Part shown: positions 9,726 to 23,777 of the stretch, in pieces
Layout of the letters: every line of letters starts with the position of its first letter
How positions within the stretch are numbered: position 1 is the first letter of the stretch
Assembly (NCBI RefSeq): GCF_963678635.1
Contig: NC_087067.1
Span: 34,076,401-34,140,400 of the forward strand
From: Symsagittifera roscoffensis
Lineage: Eukaryota; Xenacoelomorpha; Acoela; Convolutidae
Reading direction: 5' to 3'
Length of the DNA: 64,000 nt
Notes under the pieces: generated by a model
The model's input: only the letters and a program-made list of their open reading frames with translations
The model's database searches: none
Told to the model about the DNA's origin: nothing
Program-made: the position numbers and the translations under genes

Positions 9726-10882
9726 ATTTGAGTTACTCCGCTTTCATTTATATCCTTACTAGCATATGTCTATGTACATTAGTTTTAAAACACTCGCCCT
9801 CGCGCGAGAGTAAAAATATGCTCTTATACCATGTAAAATTTTGCACGCTCACGTTATAATTTATGCATTTCAAACAAAATTTTGAAAATTGACATTGTTT
9901 GGAATTTTTTTGGCCCAATGTGTTAAATGGCCAAATCGGCTGGTCAAAACCTATGGAGCGTGTACAAGGTGCCTTGAATGACCATTTATGGCATGATAGC
10001 CGCACATTCACTGTAAGTGGCATATGAATGGATACCAGCCAGGATACTGTCAGTTGCTTTTAGCCTAATTGTTGTGATAAACTTATTAAATAGGTAAGTA
10101 TTCAAATCTATTTGATAAGTTTTCTTTGAATGCACTCTGCGACAGCGGAGGGCAGCCCAATTCTCTTAAAAAATGCAAAAAAAAATTGCACTAACTTAAA
10201 AGTTAGCTTTTAGGCCAATTTTCGTCCAAAATGGCCGAAATTCGGGTCCCCCCAAATTTTCAACTGATGATTACTCCACGTACACTTAAGCTACAAACGT
10301 CGTTTTGGGCTCGTTGGAATCGTCCTGAGCTATAATTTATGAAACCAGATGAAAAAAATGATGTTTCAACGAAAAAAACCAAAAATTTTGAAAATTTCAT
10401 TTTTTGCACCACGCTCGATTAGGCTTAACTTTTTGGCATCACCGAGATTTCAAAAGCTTATAACTTTGTGTTGGACCGACGAAATTGGTTCATTTTCTCA
10501 GTCCCCCAAGATTTGACCATGATCTTATGATCCAAATAATAAAATTTGAAAATTTTAAAATTTTTGGGCAAGTTATGGCCGTTCGCGCAATTCACCAGGC
10601 TCGATTGGGCTTAACTTTTTGACATCACCGAAATTCAAAAGGCTATAACTCAAAGACCCCAAAAGTTATCTCCAATATTTTTGGCCTATCAGCAGCTGAT
10701 TGTACACAAAATTGATACTGCAAAAGAAATTTTTCGGTTTTCTGTTGTTTTGACCAAAATTTGACCCATTGAAAATTTTTGCACCACGCTCGATTAGGCT
10801 TAACTTTTTGACATCACCGAACTTTAAACAGCAATAACTCTTAGCGTATAAAAGTAAAAGAGATACTTTTGCTTTAAATAAA

Positions 10883-11001
10883 AGCCTACAACACCTGGTG
10901 TTCCCAGGCGGTCTCCCATCCAAGTACTAACCAGGCCCAATGTTGCTTAACTTCGGTGATCGGACGAGAACCGGTGCATTCAACATGGTATGGTCGTAGG
11001 C
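10883..11001 (-). rRNA. 5S ribosomal RNA, unit 9
   Basis: Gene as reference, with the extended TATA variant (11023). The junction before it is two bases short (A-tract). The unit carries GAAACCAG (10346) and, at its end, AATTTTATT (11441), all shared with unit 20, its close duplicate 14052 bp away. Confidence 0.97.
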
Positions 11002-12160
11002 ATTTGAGTTACTCCGCTTTCATTTATATCCTTACTAGCATATGTCTATGTACATTAGTTTTAAAACACTCGCCCTCGCGCGAGAGTAAAAATATGCTCT
11101 TATACCATGTAAAATTTTGCACGCTCACGTTATAATTTATGCATTTCAAACAAAATTTTGAAAATTGACATTGTTTGGAATTTTTTTGGCCCAATGTGTT
11201 AAATGGCCAAATCGGCTGGTCAAAACCTATGGAGCGTGTACAAGGTGCCTTGAATGACCATTTATGGCATGATAGCCGCACATTCATTGTAAGTGGCATA
11301 TGAATGGATACCAGCCAGGATACTGTCAGTTGCTTTTAGCCTAATTGTTGTGATAAACTTATTAAATAGGTAAGTATTCAAATCTATTTGATAAGTTTTC
11401 TTTGAATGCACTCTGCGACAGCGGAGGGCAGCCCAATTTTATTAAAAAATGCAAGAAAAAAAATTGCACTAAGTTAAAAGTTAGCTTTTAGGCCAATTTT
11501 CGTCCAAAATGGCCGAAATTCGGGTCCCCCCAAATTTTCAACTGATGATTACTCCACGTACACTTAAGCTACAAACGTCGTTTTGGGCTCGTTGGAATCG
11601 TCCTGAGCTGTAATTTATGAAACAAGATGAAAAAAATGATGTTTCAACGAAAAAAACCAAAAATTTTGAAAATTTCATTTTTTGCACCACGCTCGATTAG
11701 GCTTAACTTTTTGGCATCACCGAGATTTCAAAAGCTTATAACTTTGTGTTGGACCGACGAAATTGGTTCATTTTCTCAGTCCCCCAAGATTTGACCATGA
11801 TCTTATGATCCAAATAATAAAATTTGAAAATTTTAAAATTTTTGGGCAAGTTATGGCCGTTCGCGCAATTCACCAGGCTCGATTGGGCTTAACTTTTTGA
11901 CATCACCGAAATTCAAAAGGCTATAACTCAAAGACCCCAAAAGTTATCTCCAATATTTTTGGCCTATCAGCAGCTGATTGTACACAAAATTGATACTGCA
12001 AAAGAAATTTTTCGGTTTTCTGTTGTTTTGACCAAAATTTGACCCATTGAAAATTTTTGCACCACGCTCGATTAGGCTTAACTTTTTGACATCACCGAAC
12101 TTTAAACAGCAATAACTCTTAGCGTATAAAAGTAAAAGAGATAATTTTGCTTTAAATAAA

Positions 12161-12279
12161 AGCCTACAACACCTGGTGTTCCCAGGCGGTCTCCCATCCA
12201 AGTACTAACCAGGCCCAATGTTGCTTAACTTCGGTGATCGGACGAGAACCGGTGCATTCAACATGGTATGGTCGTAGGC
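12161..12279 (-). rRNA. 5S ribosomal RNA, unit 10
   Basis: Gene as reference. The unit belongs to the haplotype with GAGCTGTAAT, the A 3'-flank variant, CATTCATTG and CTAAGTT, as do units 21, 22 and 27. Confidence 0.97.
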
Positions 12280-13438
12280 ATTTGAGTTACTCCGCTTTCA
12301 CTTATATCCTTACTAGCATATGTCTATGTACATTAGTTTTAAAACACTCGCCCTCGCGCGAGAGTAAAAATATGCTCTTATACCATGTAAAATTTTGCAC
12401 GCTCACGTTATAATTTATGCATTTCAAACAAAATTTTGAAAATTGACATTGTTTGGAATTTTTTTGGCCCAATGTGTTAAATGGCCAAATCGGCTGGTCA
12501 AAACCTATGGAGCGTGTACAAGGTGCCTTGAATGACCATTTATGGCATGATAGCCGCACATTCATTGTAAGTGGCATATGAATGGATACCAGCCAGGATA
12601 CTGTCAGTTGCTTTTAGCCTAATTGTTGTGATAAACTTATTAAATAGGTAAGTATTCAAATCTATTTGATAAGTTTTCTTTGAATGCACTCTGCGACAGC
12701 GGAGGGCAGCCCAATTTTCTTAAAAAATGCAAGAAAAAAAATTGCACTAAGTTAAAAGTTAGCTTTTAGGCCAATTTTCGTCCAAAATGGCCGAAATTCG
12801 GGTCCCCCCAAATTTTCAACTGATGATTACTCCACGTACACTTAAGCTACAAACGTCGTTTTGGGCTCGTTGGAATCGTCCTGAGCTGTAATTTATGAAA
12901 CAAGATGAAAAAAATGATGTTTCAACGAAAAAAACCAAAAATTTTGAAAATTTCATTTTTTGCACCACGCTCGATTAGGCTTAACTTTTTGGCATCACCG
13001 AGATTTCAAAAGCTTATAACTTTGTGTTGGACCGACGAAATTGGTTCATTTTCTCAGTCCCCCAAGATTTGACCATGATCTTATGATCCAAATAATAAAA
13101 TTTGAAAATTTTAAAATTTTTGGGCAAGTTATGGCCGTTCGCGCAATTCACCAGGCTCGATTGGGCTTAACTTTTTGACATCACCGAAATTCAAAAGGCT
13201 ATAACTCAAAGACCCCAAAAGTTATCTCCAATATTTTTGGCCTATCAGCAGCTGATTGTACACAAAATTGATACTGCAAAAGAAATTTTTCGGTTTTCTG
13301 TTGTTTTGACCAAAATTTGACCCATTGAAAATTTTTGCACCACGCTCGATTAGGCTTAACTTTTTGACATCACCGAACTTTAAACAGCAATAACTCTTAG
13401 CGTATAAAAGTAAAAGAGATAATTTTGCTTTAAATAAA

Positions 13439-13557
13439 AGCCTACAACACCTGGTGTTCCCAGGCGGTCTCCCATCCAAGTACTAACCAGGCCCAATGTT
13501 GCTTAACTTCGGTGATCGGACGAGAACCGGTGCATTCAACATGGTATGGTCGTAGGC
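13439..13557 (-). rRNA. 5S ribosomal RNA, unit 11
   Basis: Gene as reference. The left half of the unit has the GAGCTGTAAT and A-flank markers (13422) while the right half has the common CATTCACTG and CTAACTT. The switch between haplotypes therefore lies in or near the 5S gene. Confidence 0.97.
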
Positions 13558-14716
13558 ATTTGAGTTACTCCGCTTTCACTTATATCCTTACTAGCATATG
13601 TCTATGTACATTAGTTTTAAAACACTCGCCCTCGCGCGAGAGTAAAAATATGCTCTTATACCATGTAAAATTTTGCACGCTCACGTTATAATTTATGCAT
13701 TTCAAACAAAATTTTGAAAATTGACATTGTTTGGAATTTTTTTGGCCCAATGTGTTAAATGGCCAAATCGGCTGGTCAAAACCTATGGAGCGTGTACAAG
13801 GTGCCTTGAATGACCATTTATGGCATGATAGCCGCACATTCACTGTAAGTGGCATATGAATGGATACCAGCCAGGATACTGTCAGTTGCTTTTAGCCTAA
13901 TTGTTGTGATAAACTTATTAAATAGGTAAGTATTCAAATCTATTTGATAAGTTTTCTTTGAATGCACTCTGCGACAGCGGAGGGCAGCCCAATTCTCTTA
14001 AAAAATGCAAGAAAAAAAATTGCACTAACTTAAAAGTTAGCTTTTAGGCCAATTTTCGTCCAAAATGGCCGAAATTCGGGTCCCCCCAAATTTTCAACTG
14101 ATGATTACTCCACGTACACTTAAGCTACAAACGTCGTTTTGGGCTCGTTGGAATCGTCCTGAGCTATAATTTATGAAACAAGATGAAAAAAATGATGTTT
14201 CAACGAAAAAAACCAAAAATTTTGAAAATTTCATTTTTTGCACCACGCTCGATTAGGCTTAACTTTTTGGCATCACCGAGATTTCAAAAGCTTATAACTT
14301 TGTGTTGGACCGACGAAATTGGTTCATTTTCTCAGTCCCCCAAGATTTGACCATGATCTTATGATCCAAATAATAAAATTTGAAAATTTTAAAATTTTTG
14401 GGCAAGTTATGGCCGTTCGCGCAATTCACCAGGCTCGATTGGGCTTAACTTTTTGACATCACCGAAATTCAAAAGGCTATAATTCAAAGACCCCAAAAGT
14501 TATCTCCAATATTTTTGGCCTATCAGCAGCTGATTGTACACAAAATTGATACTGCAAAAGAAATTTTTCGGTTTTCTGTTGTTTTGACCAAAATTTGACC
14601 CATTGAAAATTTTTGCACCACGCTCGATTAGGCTTAACTTTTTGACATCACCGAACTTTAAACAGCAATAACTCTTAGCGTATAAAAGTAAAAGAGATAC
14701 TTTTGCTTTAAATAAA

Positions 14717-14835
14717 AGCCTACAACACCTGGTGTTCCCAGGCGGTCTCCCATCCAAGTACTAACCAGTCCCAATGTTGCTTAACTTCGGTGATCGGACG
14801 AGAACCGGTGCATTCAACATGGTATGGTCGTAGGC
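14717..14835 (-). rRNA. 5S ribosomal RNA, unit 12 (helix V variant)
   Basis: Plus-strand T at 14769 makes RNA residue 67 A instead of C. Residue 67 pairs with G108 at the end of helix V and also lies at the start of the intermediate promoter element. The same change occurs in unit 30 with two further shared variants, so it has been copied within the array rather than arising twice. Confidence 0.96.
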
Positions 14836-15994
14836 ATTTGAGTTACTCCGCTTTCACTTATATCCTTACTAGCATATGTCTATGTACATTAGTTTTAAAA
14901 CACTCGCCCTCGCGCGAGAGTAAAAATATGCTCTTATACCATGTAAAATTTTGCACGCTCACGTTATAATTTATGCATTTCAAAGAAAATTTTGAAAATT
15001 GACATTGTTTGGAATTTTTTTGGCCCAATGTGTTAAATGGCCAAATCGGCTGGTCAAAACCTATGGAGCGTGTACAAGGTGCCTTGAATGACCATTTATG
15101 GCATGATAGCCGCACATTCACTGTAAGTGGCATATGAATGGATACCAGCCAGGATACTGTCAGTTGCTTTTAGCCTAATTGTTGTGATAAACTTATTAAA
15201 TAGGTAAGTATTCAAATCTATTTGATAAGTTTTCTTTGAATGCACTCTGCGACAGCGGAGGGCAGCCCAATTCTCTTAAAAAATGCAAGAAAAAAAATTG
15301 CACTAACATAAAAGTTAGCTTTTAGGCCAATTTTCGTCCAAAATGGCCGAAATTCGGGTCCCCCCAAATTTTCAACTGATGATTACTCCACGTACACTTA
15401 AGCTACAAACGTCGTTTTGGGCTCGTTGGAATCGTCCTGAGCTATAATTTATGAAACAAGATGAAAAAAATGATGTTTCAACGAAAAAAACCAAAAATTT
15501 TGAAAATTTCATTTTTTGCACCACGCTCGATTAGGCTTAACTTTTTGGCATCACCGAGATTTCAAAAGCTTATAACTTTGTGTTGGACCGACGAAATTGG
15601 TTCATTTTCTCAGTCCCCCAAGATTTGACCATGATCTTATGATCCAAATAATAAAATTTGAAAATTTTAAAATTTTTGGGCAAGTTATGGCCGTTCGCGC
15701 AATTCACCAGGCTCGATTGGGCTTAACTTTTTGACATCACCGAAATTCAAAAGGCTATAACTCAAAGACCCCAAAAGTTATCTCCAATATTTTTGGCCTA
15801 TCAGCAGCTGATTGTACACAAAATTGATACTGCAAAAGAAATTTTTCGGTTTTCTGTTGTTTTGACCAAAATTTGACCCATTGAAAATTTTTGCACCACG
15901 CTCGATTAGGCTTAACTTTTTGACATCACCGAACTTTAAACAGCAATAACTCTTAGCGTATAAAAGTAAAAGAGATACTTTTGCTTTAAATAAA

Positions 15995-16113
15995 AGCCTA
16001 CAACACCTGGTGTTCCCAGGCGGTCTCCCATCCAAGTACTAACCAGGCCCAATGTTGCTTAACTTCGGTGATCGGACGAGAACCGGTGCATTCAACATGG
16101 TATGGTCGTAGGC
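15995..16113 (-). rRNA. 5S ribosomal RNA, unit 13
   Basis: Gene as reference. The spacer before it, at the end of unit 12, has a private CTAACAT change (15308) in the terminal palindrome. Confidence 0.97.
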
Positions 16114-17272
16114 ATTTGAGTTACTCCGCTTTCACTTATATCCTTACTAGCATATGTCTATGTACATTAGTTTTAAAACACTCGCCCTCGCGCGAGAGTA
16201 AAAATATGCTCTTATACCATGTAAAATTTTGCACGCTCACGTTATAATTTATGCATTTCAAACAAAATTTTGAAAATTGACATTGTTTGGAATTTTTTTG
16301 GCCCAATGTGTTAAATGGCCAAATCGGCTGGTCAAAACCTATGGAGCGTGTACAAGGTGCCTTGAATGACCATTTATGGCATGATAGCCGCACATTCACT
16401 GTAAGTGGCATATGAATGGATACCAGCCAGGATACTGTCAGTTGCTTTTAGCCTAATTGTTGTGATAAACTTATTAAATAGGTAAGTATTCAAATCTATT
16501 TGATAAGTTTTCTTTGAATGCACTCTGCGACAGCGGAGGGCAGCCCAATTCTCTTAAAAAATGCAAGAAAAAAAATTGCACTAACTTAAAAGTTAGCTTT
16601 TAGGCCAATTTTCGTCCAAAATGGCCGAAATTCGGGTCCCCCCAAATTTTCAACTGATGATTACTCCACGTACACTTAAGCTACAAACGTCGTTTTGGGC
16701 TCGTTGGAATCGTCCTGAGCTATAATTTATGAAACAAGATGAAAAAAATGATGTTTCAACGAAAAAAACCAAAAATTTTGAAAATTTCATTTTTTGCACC
16801 ACGCTCGATTAGGCTCAACTTTTTGGCATCACCGAGATTTCAAAAGCTTATAACTTTGTGTTGGACCGACGAAATTGGTTCATTTTCTCAGTCCCCCAAG
16901 ATTTGACCATGATCTTATGATCCAAATAATAAAATTTGAAAATTTTAAAACTTTTGGGCAAGTTATGGCCGTTCGCGCAATTCACCAGGCTCGATTGGGC
17001 TTAACTTTTTGACATCACCGAAATTCAAAAGGCTATAACTCAAAGACCCCAAAAGTTATCTCCAATATTTTTGGCCTATCAGCAGCTGATTGTACACAAA
17101 ATTGATACTGCAAAAAAAATTTTTCGGTTTTCTGTTGTTTTGACCAAAATTTGACCCATTGAAAATTTTTGCACCACGCTCGATTAGGCTTAACTTTTTG
17201 ACATCACCGAACTTTAAACAGCAATAACTCTTAGCGTATAAAAGTAAAAGAGATACTTTTGCTTTAAATAAA

Positions 17273-17391
17273 AGCCTACAACACCTGGTGTTCCCAGGCG
17301 GTCTCCCATCCAAGTACTAACCAGGCCCAATGTTGCTTAACTTCGGTGATCGGACGAGAACCGGTGCATTCAACATGGTATGGTCGTAGGC
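17273..17391 (-). rRNA. 5S ribosomal RNA, unit 14
   Basis: Gene as reference. The spacer carries the paired GGCTCAACTT and AAAACTTTTGG markers plus a private A at 17116 that lengthens an A run. Confidence 0.97.
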
Positions 17392-18550
17392 ATTTGAGTT
17401 ACTCCGCTTTCACTTATATCCTTACTAGCATATGTCTATGTACATTAGTTTTAAAACACTCGCCCTCGCGCGAGAGTAAAAATATGCTCTTATACCATGT
17501 AAAATTTTGCACGCTCACGTTATAATTTATGCATTTCAAACAAAATTTTGAAAATTGACATTGTTTGGAATTTTTTTGGCCCAATGTGTTAAATGGCCAA
17601 ATCGGCTGGTCAAAACCTATGGAGCGTGTACAAGGTGCCTTGAATGACCATTTATGGCATGATAGCCGCACATTCACTGTAAGTGGCATATGAATGGATA
17701 CCAGCCAGGATACTGTCAGTTGCTTTTAGCCTAATTGTTGTGATAAACTTATTAAATAGGTAAGTATTCAAATCTATTTGATAAGTTTTCTTTGAATGCA
17801 CTCTGCGACAGCGGAGGGCAGCCCAATTTTCTTAAAAAATGCAAGAAAAAAAATTGCACTAACTTAAAAGTTAGCTTTTAGGCCAATTTTCGTCCAAAAT
17901 GGCCGAAATTCGGGTCCCCCCAAATTTTCAACTGATGATTACTCCACGTACACTTAAGCTACAAACGTCGTTTTGGGCTCGTTGGAATCGTCCTGAGCTA
18001 TAATTTATGAAACAAGATGAAAAAAATGATGTTTCAACGAAAAAAACCAAAAATTTTGAAAATTTCATTTTTTGCACCACGCTCGATTAGGCTTAACTTT
18101 TTGGCATCACCGAGATTTCAAAAGCTTATAACTTTGTGTTGGACCGACGAAATTGGTTCATTTTCTCAGTCCCCCAAGATTTGACCATGATCTTATGATC
18201 CAAATAATAAAATTTGAAAATTTTAAAATTTTTGGGCAAGTTATGGCCGTTCGCGCAATTCACCAGGCTCGATTGGGCTTAACTTTTTGACATCACCGAA
18301 ATTCAAAAGGCTATAACTCAAAGACCCCAAAAGTTATCTCCAATATTTTTGGCCTATCAGCAGCTGATTGTACACAAAATTGATACTGCAAAAGAAATTT
18401 TTCGGTTTTCTGTTGTTTTGACCAAAATTTGACCCATTGAAAATTTTTGCACCACGCTCGATTAGGCTTAACTTTTTGACATCACCGAACTTTAAACAGC
18501 AATAACTCTTAGCGTATAAAAGTAAAAGAGATACTTTTGCTTTAAATAAA

Positions 18551-18669
18551 AGCCTACAACACCTGGTGTTCCCAGGCGGTCTCCCATCCAAGTACTAACC
18601 AGGCCCAATGTTGCTTAACTTCGGTGATCGGACGAGAACCGGTGCATTCAACATGGTATGGTCGTAGGC
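18551..18669 (-). rRNA. 5S ribosomal RNA, unit 15
   Basis: Reference gene in a common-haplotype unit. No private change noticed in gene or spacer. Confidence 0.97.
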
Positions 18670-19828
18670 ATTTGAGTTACTCCGCTTTCACTTATATCCT
18701 TACTAGCATATGTCTATGTACATTAGTTTTAAAACACTCGCCCTCGCGCGAGAGTAAAAATATGCTCTTATACCATGTAAAATTTTGCACGCTCACGTTA
18801 TAATTTATGCATTTCAAACAAAATTTTGAAAATTGACATTGTTTGGAATTTTTTTGGCCCAATGTGTTAAATGGCCAAATCGGCTGGTCAAAACCTATGG
18901 AGCGTGTACAAGGTGCCTTGAATGACCATTTATGGCATGATAGCCGCACATTCACTGTAAGTGGCATATGAATGGATACCAGCCAGGATACTGTCAGTTG
19001 CTTTTAGCCTAATTGTTGTGATAAACTTATTAAATAGGTAAGTATTCAAATCTATTTGATAAGTTTTCTTTGAATGCACTCTGCGACAGCGGAGGGCAGC
19101 CCAATTCTCTTAAAAAATGCAAGAAAAAAAATTGCACTAACTTAAAAGTTAGCTTTTAGGCCAATTTTCGTCCAAAATGGCCGAAATTCGGGTCCCCCCA
19201 AATTTTCAACTGATGATTACTCCACGTACACTTAAGCTACAAACGTCGTTTTGGGCTCGTTGGAATCGTCCTGAGCTATAATTTATGAAACAAGATGAAA
19301 AAAATGATGTTTCAACGAAAAAAACCAAAAATTTTGAAAATTTCATTTTTTGCACCACGCTCGATTAGGCTTAACTTTTTGGCATCACCGAGATTTCAAA
19401 AGCTTATAACTTTGTGTTGGACCGACGAAATTGGTTCATTTTCTCAGTCCCCCAAGATTTGACCATGATCTTATGATCCAAATAATAAAATTTGAAAATT
19501 TTAAAATTTTTGGGCAAGTTATGGCCGTTCGCGCAATTCACCAGGCTCGATTGGGCTTAACTTTTTGACATCACCGAAATTCAAAAGGCTATAACTCAAA
19601 GACCCCAAAAGTTATCTCCAATATTTTTGGCCTATCAGCAGCTGATTGTACACAAAATTGATACTGCAAAAGAAATTTTTCGGTTTTCTGTTGTTTTGAC
19701 CAAAATTTGACCCATTGAAAATTTTTGCACCACGCTCGATTAGGCTTAACTTTTTGACATCACCGAACTTTAAACAGCAATAACTCTTAGCGTATAAAAG
19801 TAAAAGAGATACTTTTGCTTTAAATAAA

Positions 19829-19947
19829 AGCCTACAACACCTGGTGTTCCCAGGCGGTCTCCCATCCAAGTACTAACCAGGCCCAATGTTGCTTAACTTC
19901 GGTGATCGGACGAGAACCGGTGCATTCAACATGGTATGGTCGTAGGC
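19829..19947 (-). rRNA. 5S ribosomal RNA, unit 16
   Basis: Reference gene. Its unit ends with the two-base A-tract shortening, so the next unit follows after 1276 bp. Confidence 0.97.
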
Positions 19948-21104
19948 ATTTGAGTTACTCCGCTTTCACTTATATCCTTACTAGCATATGTCTATGTACA
20001 TTAGTTTTAAAACACTCGCCCTCGCGCGAGAGTAAAAATATGCTCTTATACCATGTAAAATTTTGCACGCTCACGTTATAATTTATGCATTTCAAACAAA
20101 ATTTTGAAAATTGACATTGTTTGGAATTTTTTTGGCCCAATGTGTTAAATGGCCAAATCGGCTGGTCAAAACCTATGGAGCGTGTACAAGGTGCCTTGAA
20201 TGACCATTTATGGCATGATAGCCGCACATTCACTGTAAGTGGCATATGAATGGATACCAGCCAGGATACTGTCAGTTGCTTTTAGCCTAATTGTTGTGAT
20301 AAACTTATTAAATAGGTAAGTATTCAAATCTATTTGATAAGTTTTCTTTGAATGCACTCTGCGACAGCGGAGGGCAGCCCAATTCTCTTAAAAAATGCAA
20401 AAAAAAATTGCACTAACTTAAAAGTTAGCTTTTAGGCCAATTTTCGTCCAAAATGGCCGAAATTCGGGTCCCCCCAAATTTTCAACTGATGATTACTCCA
20501 CGTACACTTAAGCTACAAACGTCGTTTTGGGCTCGTTGGAATCGTCCTGAGCTATAATTTATGAAACAAGATGAAAAAAATGATGTTTCAACGAAAAAAA
20601 CCAAAAATTTTGAAAATTTCATTTTTTGCACCACGCTCGATTAGGCTCAACTTTTTGGCATCACCGAGATTTCAAAAGCTTATAACTTTGTGTTGGACCG
20701 ACGAAATTGGTTCATTTTCTCAGTCCCCCAAGATTTGACCATGATCTTATGATCCAAATAATAAAATTTGAAAATTTTAAAACTTTTGGGCAAGTTATGG
20801 CCGTTCGCGCAATTCACCAGGCTCGATTGGGCTTAACTTTTTGACATCACCGAAATTCAAAAGGCTATAACTCAAAGACCCCAAAAGTTATCTCCAATAT
20901 TTTTGGCCTATCAGCAGCTGATTGTACACAAAATTGATACTGCAAAAGAAATTTTTCGGTTTTCTGTTGTTTTGACCAAAATTTGACCCATTGAAAATTT
21001 TTGCACCACGCTCGATTAGGCTTAACTTTTTGACATCACCGAACTTTAAACAGCAATAACTCTTAGCGTATAAAAGTAAAAGAGATACTTTTGCTTTAAA
21101 TAAA

Positions 21105-21223
21105 AGCCTACAACACCTGGTGTTCCCAGGCGGTCTCCCATCCAAGTACTAACCAGGCCCAATGTTGCTTAACTTCGGTGATCGGACGAGAACCGGTGCA
21201 TTCAACATGGTATGGTCGTAGGC
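21105..21223 (-). rRNA. 5S ribosomal RNA, unit 17
   Basis: Reference gene. The unit has the GGCTCAACTT and AAAACTTTTGG markers and is 1276 bp long. Confidence 0.97.
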
Positions 21224-22380
21224 ATTTGAGTTACTCCGCTTTCACTTATATCCTTACTAGCATATGTCTATGTACATTAGTTTTAAAACACTCGCCCTCG
21301 CGCGAGAGTAAAAATATGCTCTTATACCATGTAAAATTTTGCACGCTCACGTTATAATTTATGCATTTCAAACAAAATTTTGAAAATTGACATTGTTTGG
21401 AATTTTTTTGGCCCAATGTGTTAAATGGCCAAATCGGCTGGTCAAAACCTATGGAGCGTGTACAAGGTGCCTTGAATGACCATTTATGGCATGATAGCCG
21501 CACATTCACTGTAAGTGGCATATGAATGGATACCAGCCAGGATACTGTCAGTTGCTTTTAGCCTAATTGTTGTGATAAACTTATTAAATAGGTAAGTATT
21601 CAAATCTATTTGATAAGTTTTCTTTGAATGCACTCTGCGACAGCGGAGGGCAGCCCAATTCTCTTAAAAAATGCAAAAAAAAATTGCACTAACTTAAAAG
21701 TTAGCTTTTAGGCCAATTTTCGTCCAAAATGGCCGAAATTCGGGTCCCCCCAAATTTTCAACTGATGATTACTCCACGTACACTTAAGCTACAAACGTCG
21801 TTTTGGGCTCGTTGGAATCGTCCTGAGCTATAATTTATGAAACAAGATGAAAAAAATGATGTTTCAACGAAAAAAACCAAAAATTTTGAAAATTTCATTT
21901 TTTGCACCACGCTCGATTAGGCTCAACTTTTTGGCATCACCGAGATTTCAAAAGCTTATAACTTTGTGTTGGACCGACGAAATTGGTTCATTTTCTCAGT
22001 CCCCCAAGATTTGACCATGATCTTATGATCCAAATAATAAAATTTGAAAATTTTAAAACTTTTGGGCAAGTTATGGCCGTTCGCGCAATTCACCAGGCTC
22101 GATTGGGCTTAACTTTTTGACATCACCGAAATTCAAAAGGCTATAACTCAAAGACCCCAAAAGTTATCTCCAATATTTTTGGCCTATCAGCAGCTGATTG
22201 TACACAAAATTGATACTGCAAAAGAAATTTTTCGGTTTTCTGTTGTTTTGACCAAAATTTGACCCATTGAAAATTTTTGCACCACGCTCGATTAGGCTTA
22301 ACTTTTTGACATCACCGAACTTTAAACAGCAATAACTCTTAGCGTATAAAAGTAAAAGAGATACTTTTGCTTTAAATAAA

Positions 22381-22499
22381 AGCCTACAACACCTGGTGTT
22401 CCCAGGCGGTCTCCCATCCAAGTACTAACCAGGCCCAATGTTGCTTAACTTCGGTGATCGGACGAGAACCGGTGCATTCAACATGGTATGGTCGTAGGC
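22381..22499 (-). rRNA. 5S ribosomal RNA, unit 18
   Basis: Reference gene. Same spacer markers as unit 17, but the unit ends with AATTTTCTT and the full-length A-tract. Confidence 0.97.
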
Positions 22500-23658
22500 A
22501 TTTGAGTTACTCCGCTTTCACTTATATCCTTACTAGCATATGTCTATGTACATTAGTTTTAAAACACTCGCCCTCGCGCGAGAGTAAAAATATGCTCTTA
22601 TACCATGTAAAATTTTGCACGCTCACGTTATAATTTATGCATTTCAAACAAAATTTTGAAAATTGACATTGTTTGGAATTTTTTTGGCCCAATGTGTTAA
22701 ATGGCCAAATCGGCTGGTCAAAACCTATGGAGCGTGTACAAGGTGCCTTGAATGACCATTTATGGCATGATAGCCGCACATTCACTGTAAGTGGCATATG
22801 AATGGATACCAGCCAGGATACTGTCAGTTGCTTTTAGCCTAATTGTTGTGATAAACTTATTAAATAGGTAAGTATTCAAATCTATTTGATAAGTTTTCTT
22901 TGAATGCACTCTGCGACAGCGGAGGGCAGCCCAATTTTCTTAAAAAATGCAAGAAAAAAAATTGCACTAACTTAAAAGTTAGCTTTTAGGCCAATTTTCG
23001 TCCAAAATGGCCGAAATTCGGGTCCCCCCAAATTTTCAACTGATGATTACTCCACGTACACTTAAGCTACAAACGTCGTTTAGGGCTCGTTGGAATCGTC
23101 CTGAGCTATAATTTATGAAACAAGATGAAAAAAATGATGTTTCAACGAAAAAAACCAAAAATTTTGAAAATTTCATTTTTTGCACCACGCTCGATTAGGC
23201 TTAACTTTTTGGCATCACCGAGATTTCAAAAGCTTATAACTTTGTGTTGGACCGACGAAATTGGTTCATTTTCTCAGTCCCCCAAGATTTGACCATGATC
23301 TTATGATCCAAATAATAAAATTTGAAAATTTTAAAATTTTTGGGCAAGTTATGGCCGTTCGCGCAATTCACCAGGCTCGATTGGGCTTAACTTTTTGACA
23401 TCACCGAAATTCAAAAGGCTATAACTCAAAGACCCCAAAAGTTATCTCCAATATTTTTGGCCTATCAGCAGCTGATTGTACACAAAATTGATACTGCAAA
23501 AGAAATTTTTCGGTTTTCTGTTGTTTTGACCAAAATTTGACCCATTGAAAATTTTTGCACCACGCTCGATTAGGCTTAACTTTTTGACATCACCGAACTT
23601 TAAACAGCAATAACTCTTAGCGTATAAAAGTAAAAGAGATACTTTTGCTTTAAATAAA

Positions 23659-23777
23659 AGCCTACAACACCTGGTGTTCCCAGGCGGTCTCCCATCCAAG
23701 TACTAACCAGGCCCAATGTTGCTTAACTTCGGTGATCGGACGAGAACCGGTGCATTCAACATGGTATGGTCGTAGGC
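23659..23777 (-). rRNA. 5S ribosomal RNA, unit 19
   Basis: Reference gene. The unit carries the TTTAGGGCTC variant (23082), seen again only near 44804, 46082, 50490 and 52341. It ends with the shortened A-tract. Confidence 0.97.

Noticed and set aside
10175-10190. A-tract length change (1276-bp units) as a functional element
   Set aside because: The two-base loss in the GCAAGAAAAAAAATTGCAC hairpin loop occurs at five junctions and looks like slippage in a homopolymer that spread by copying.
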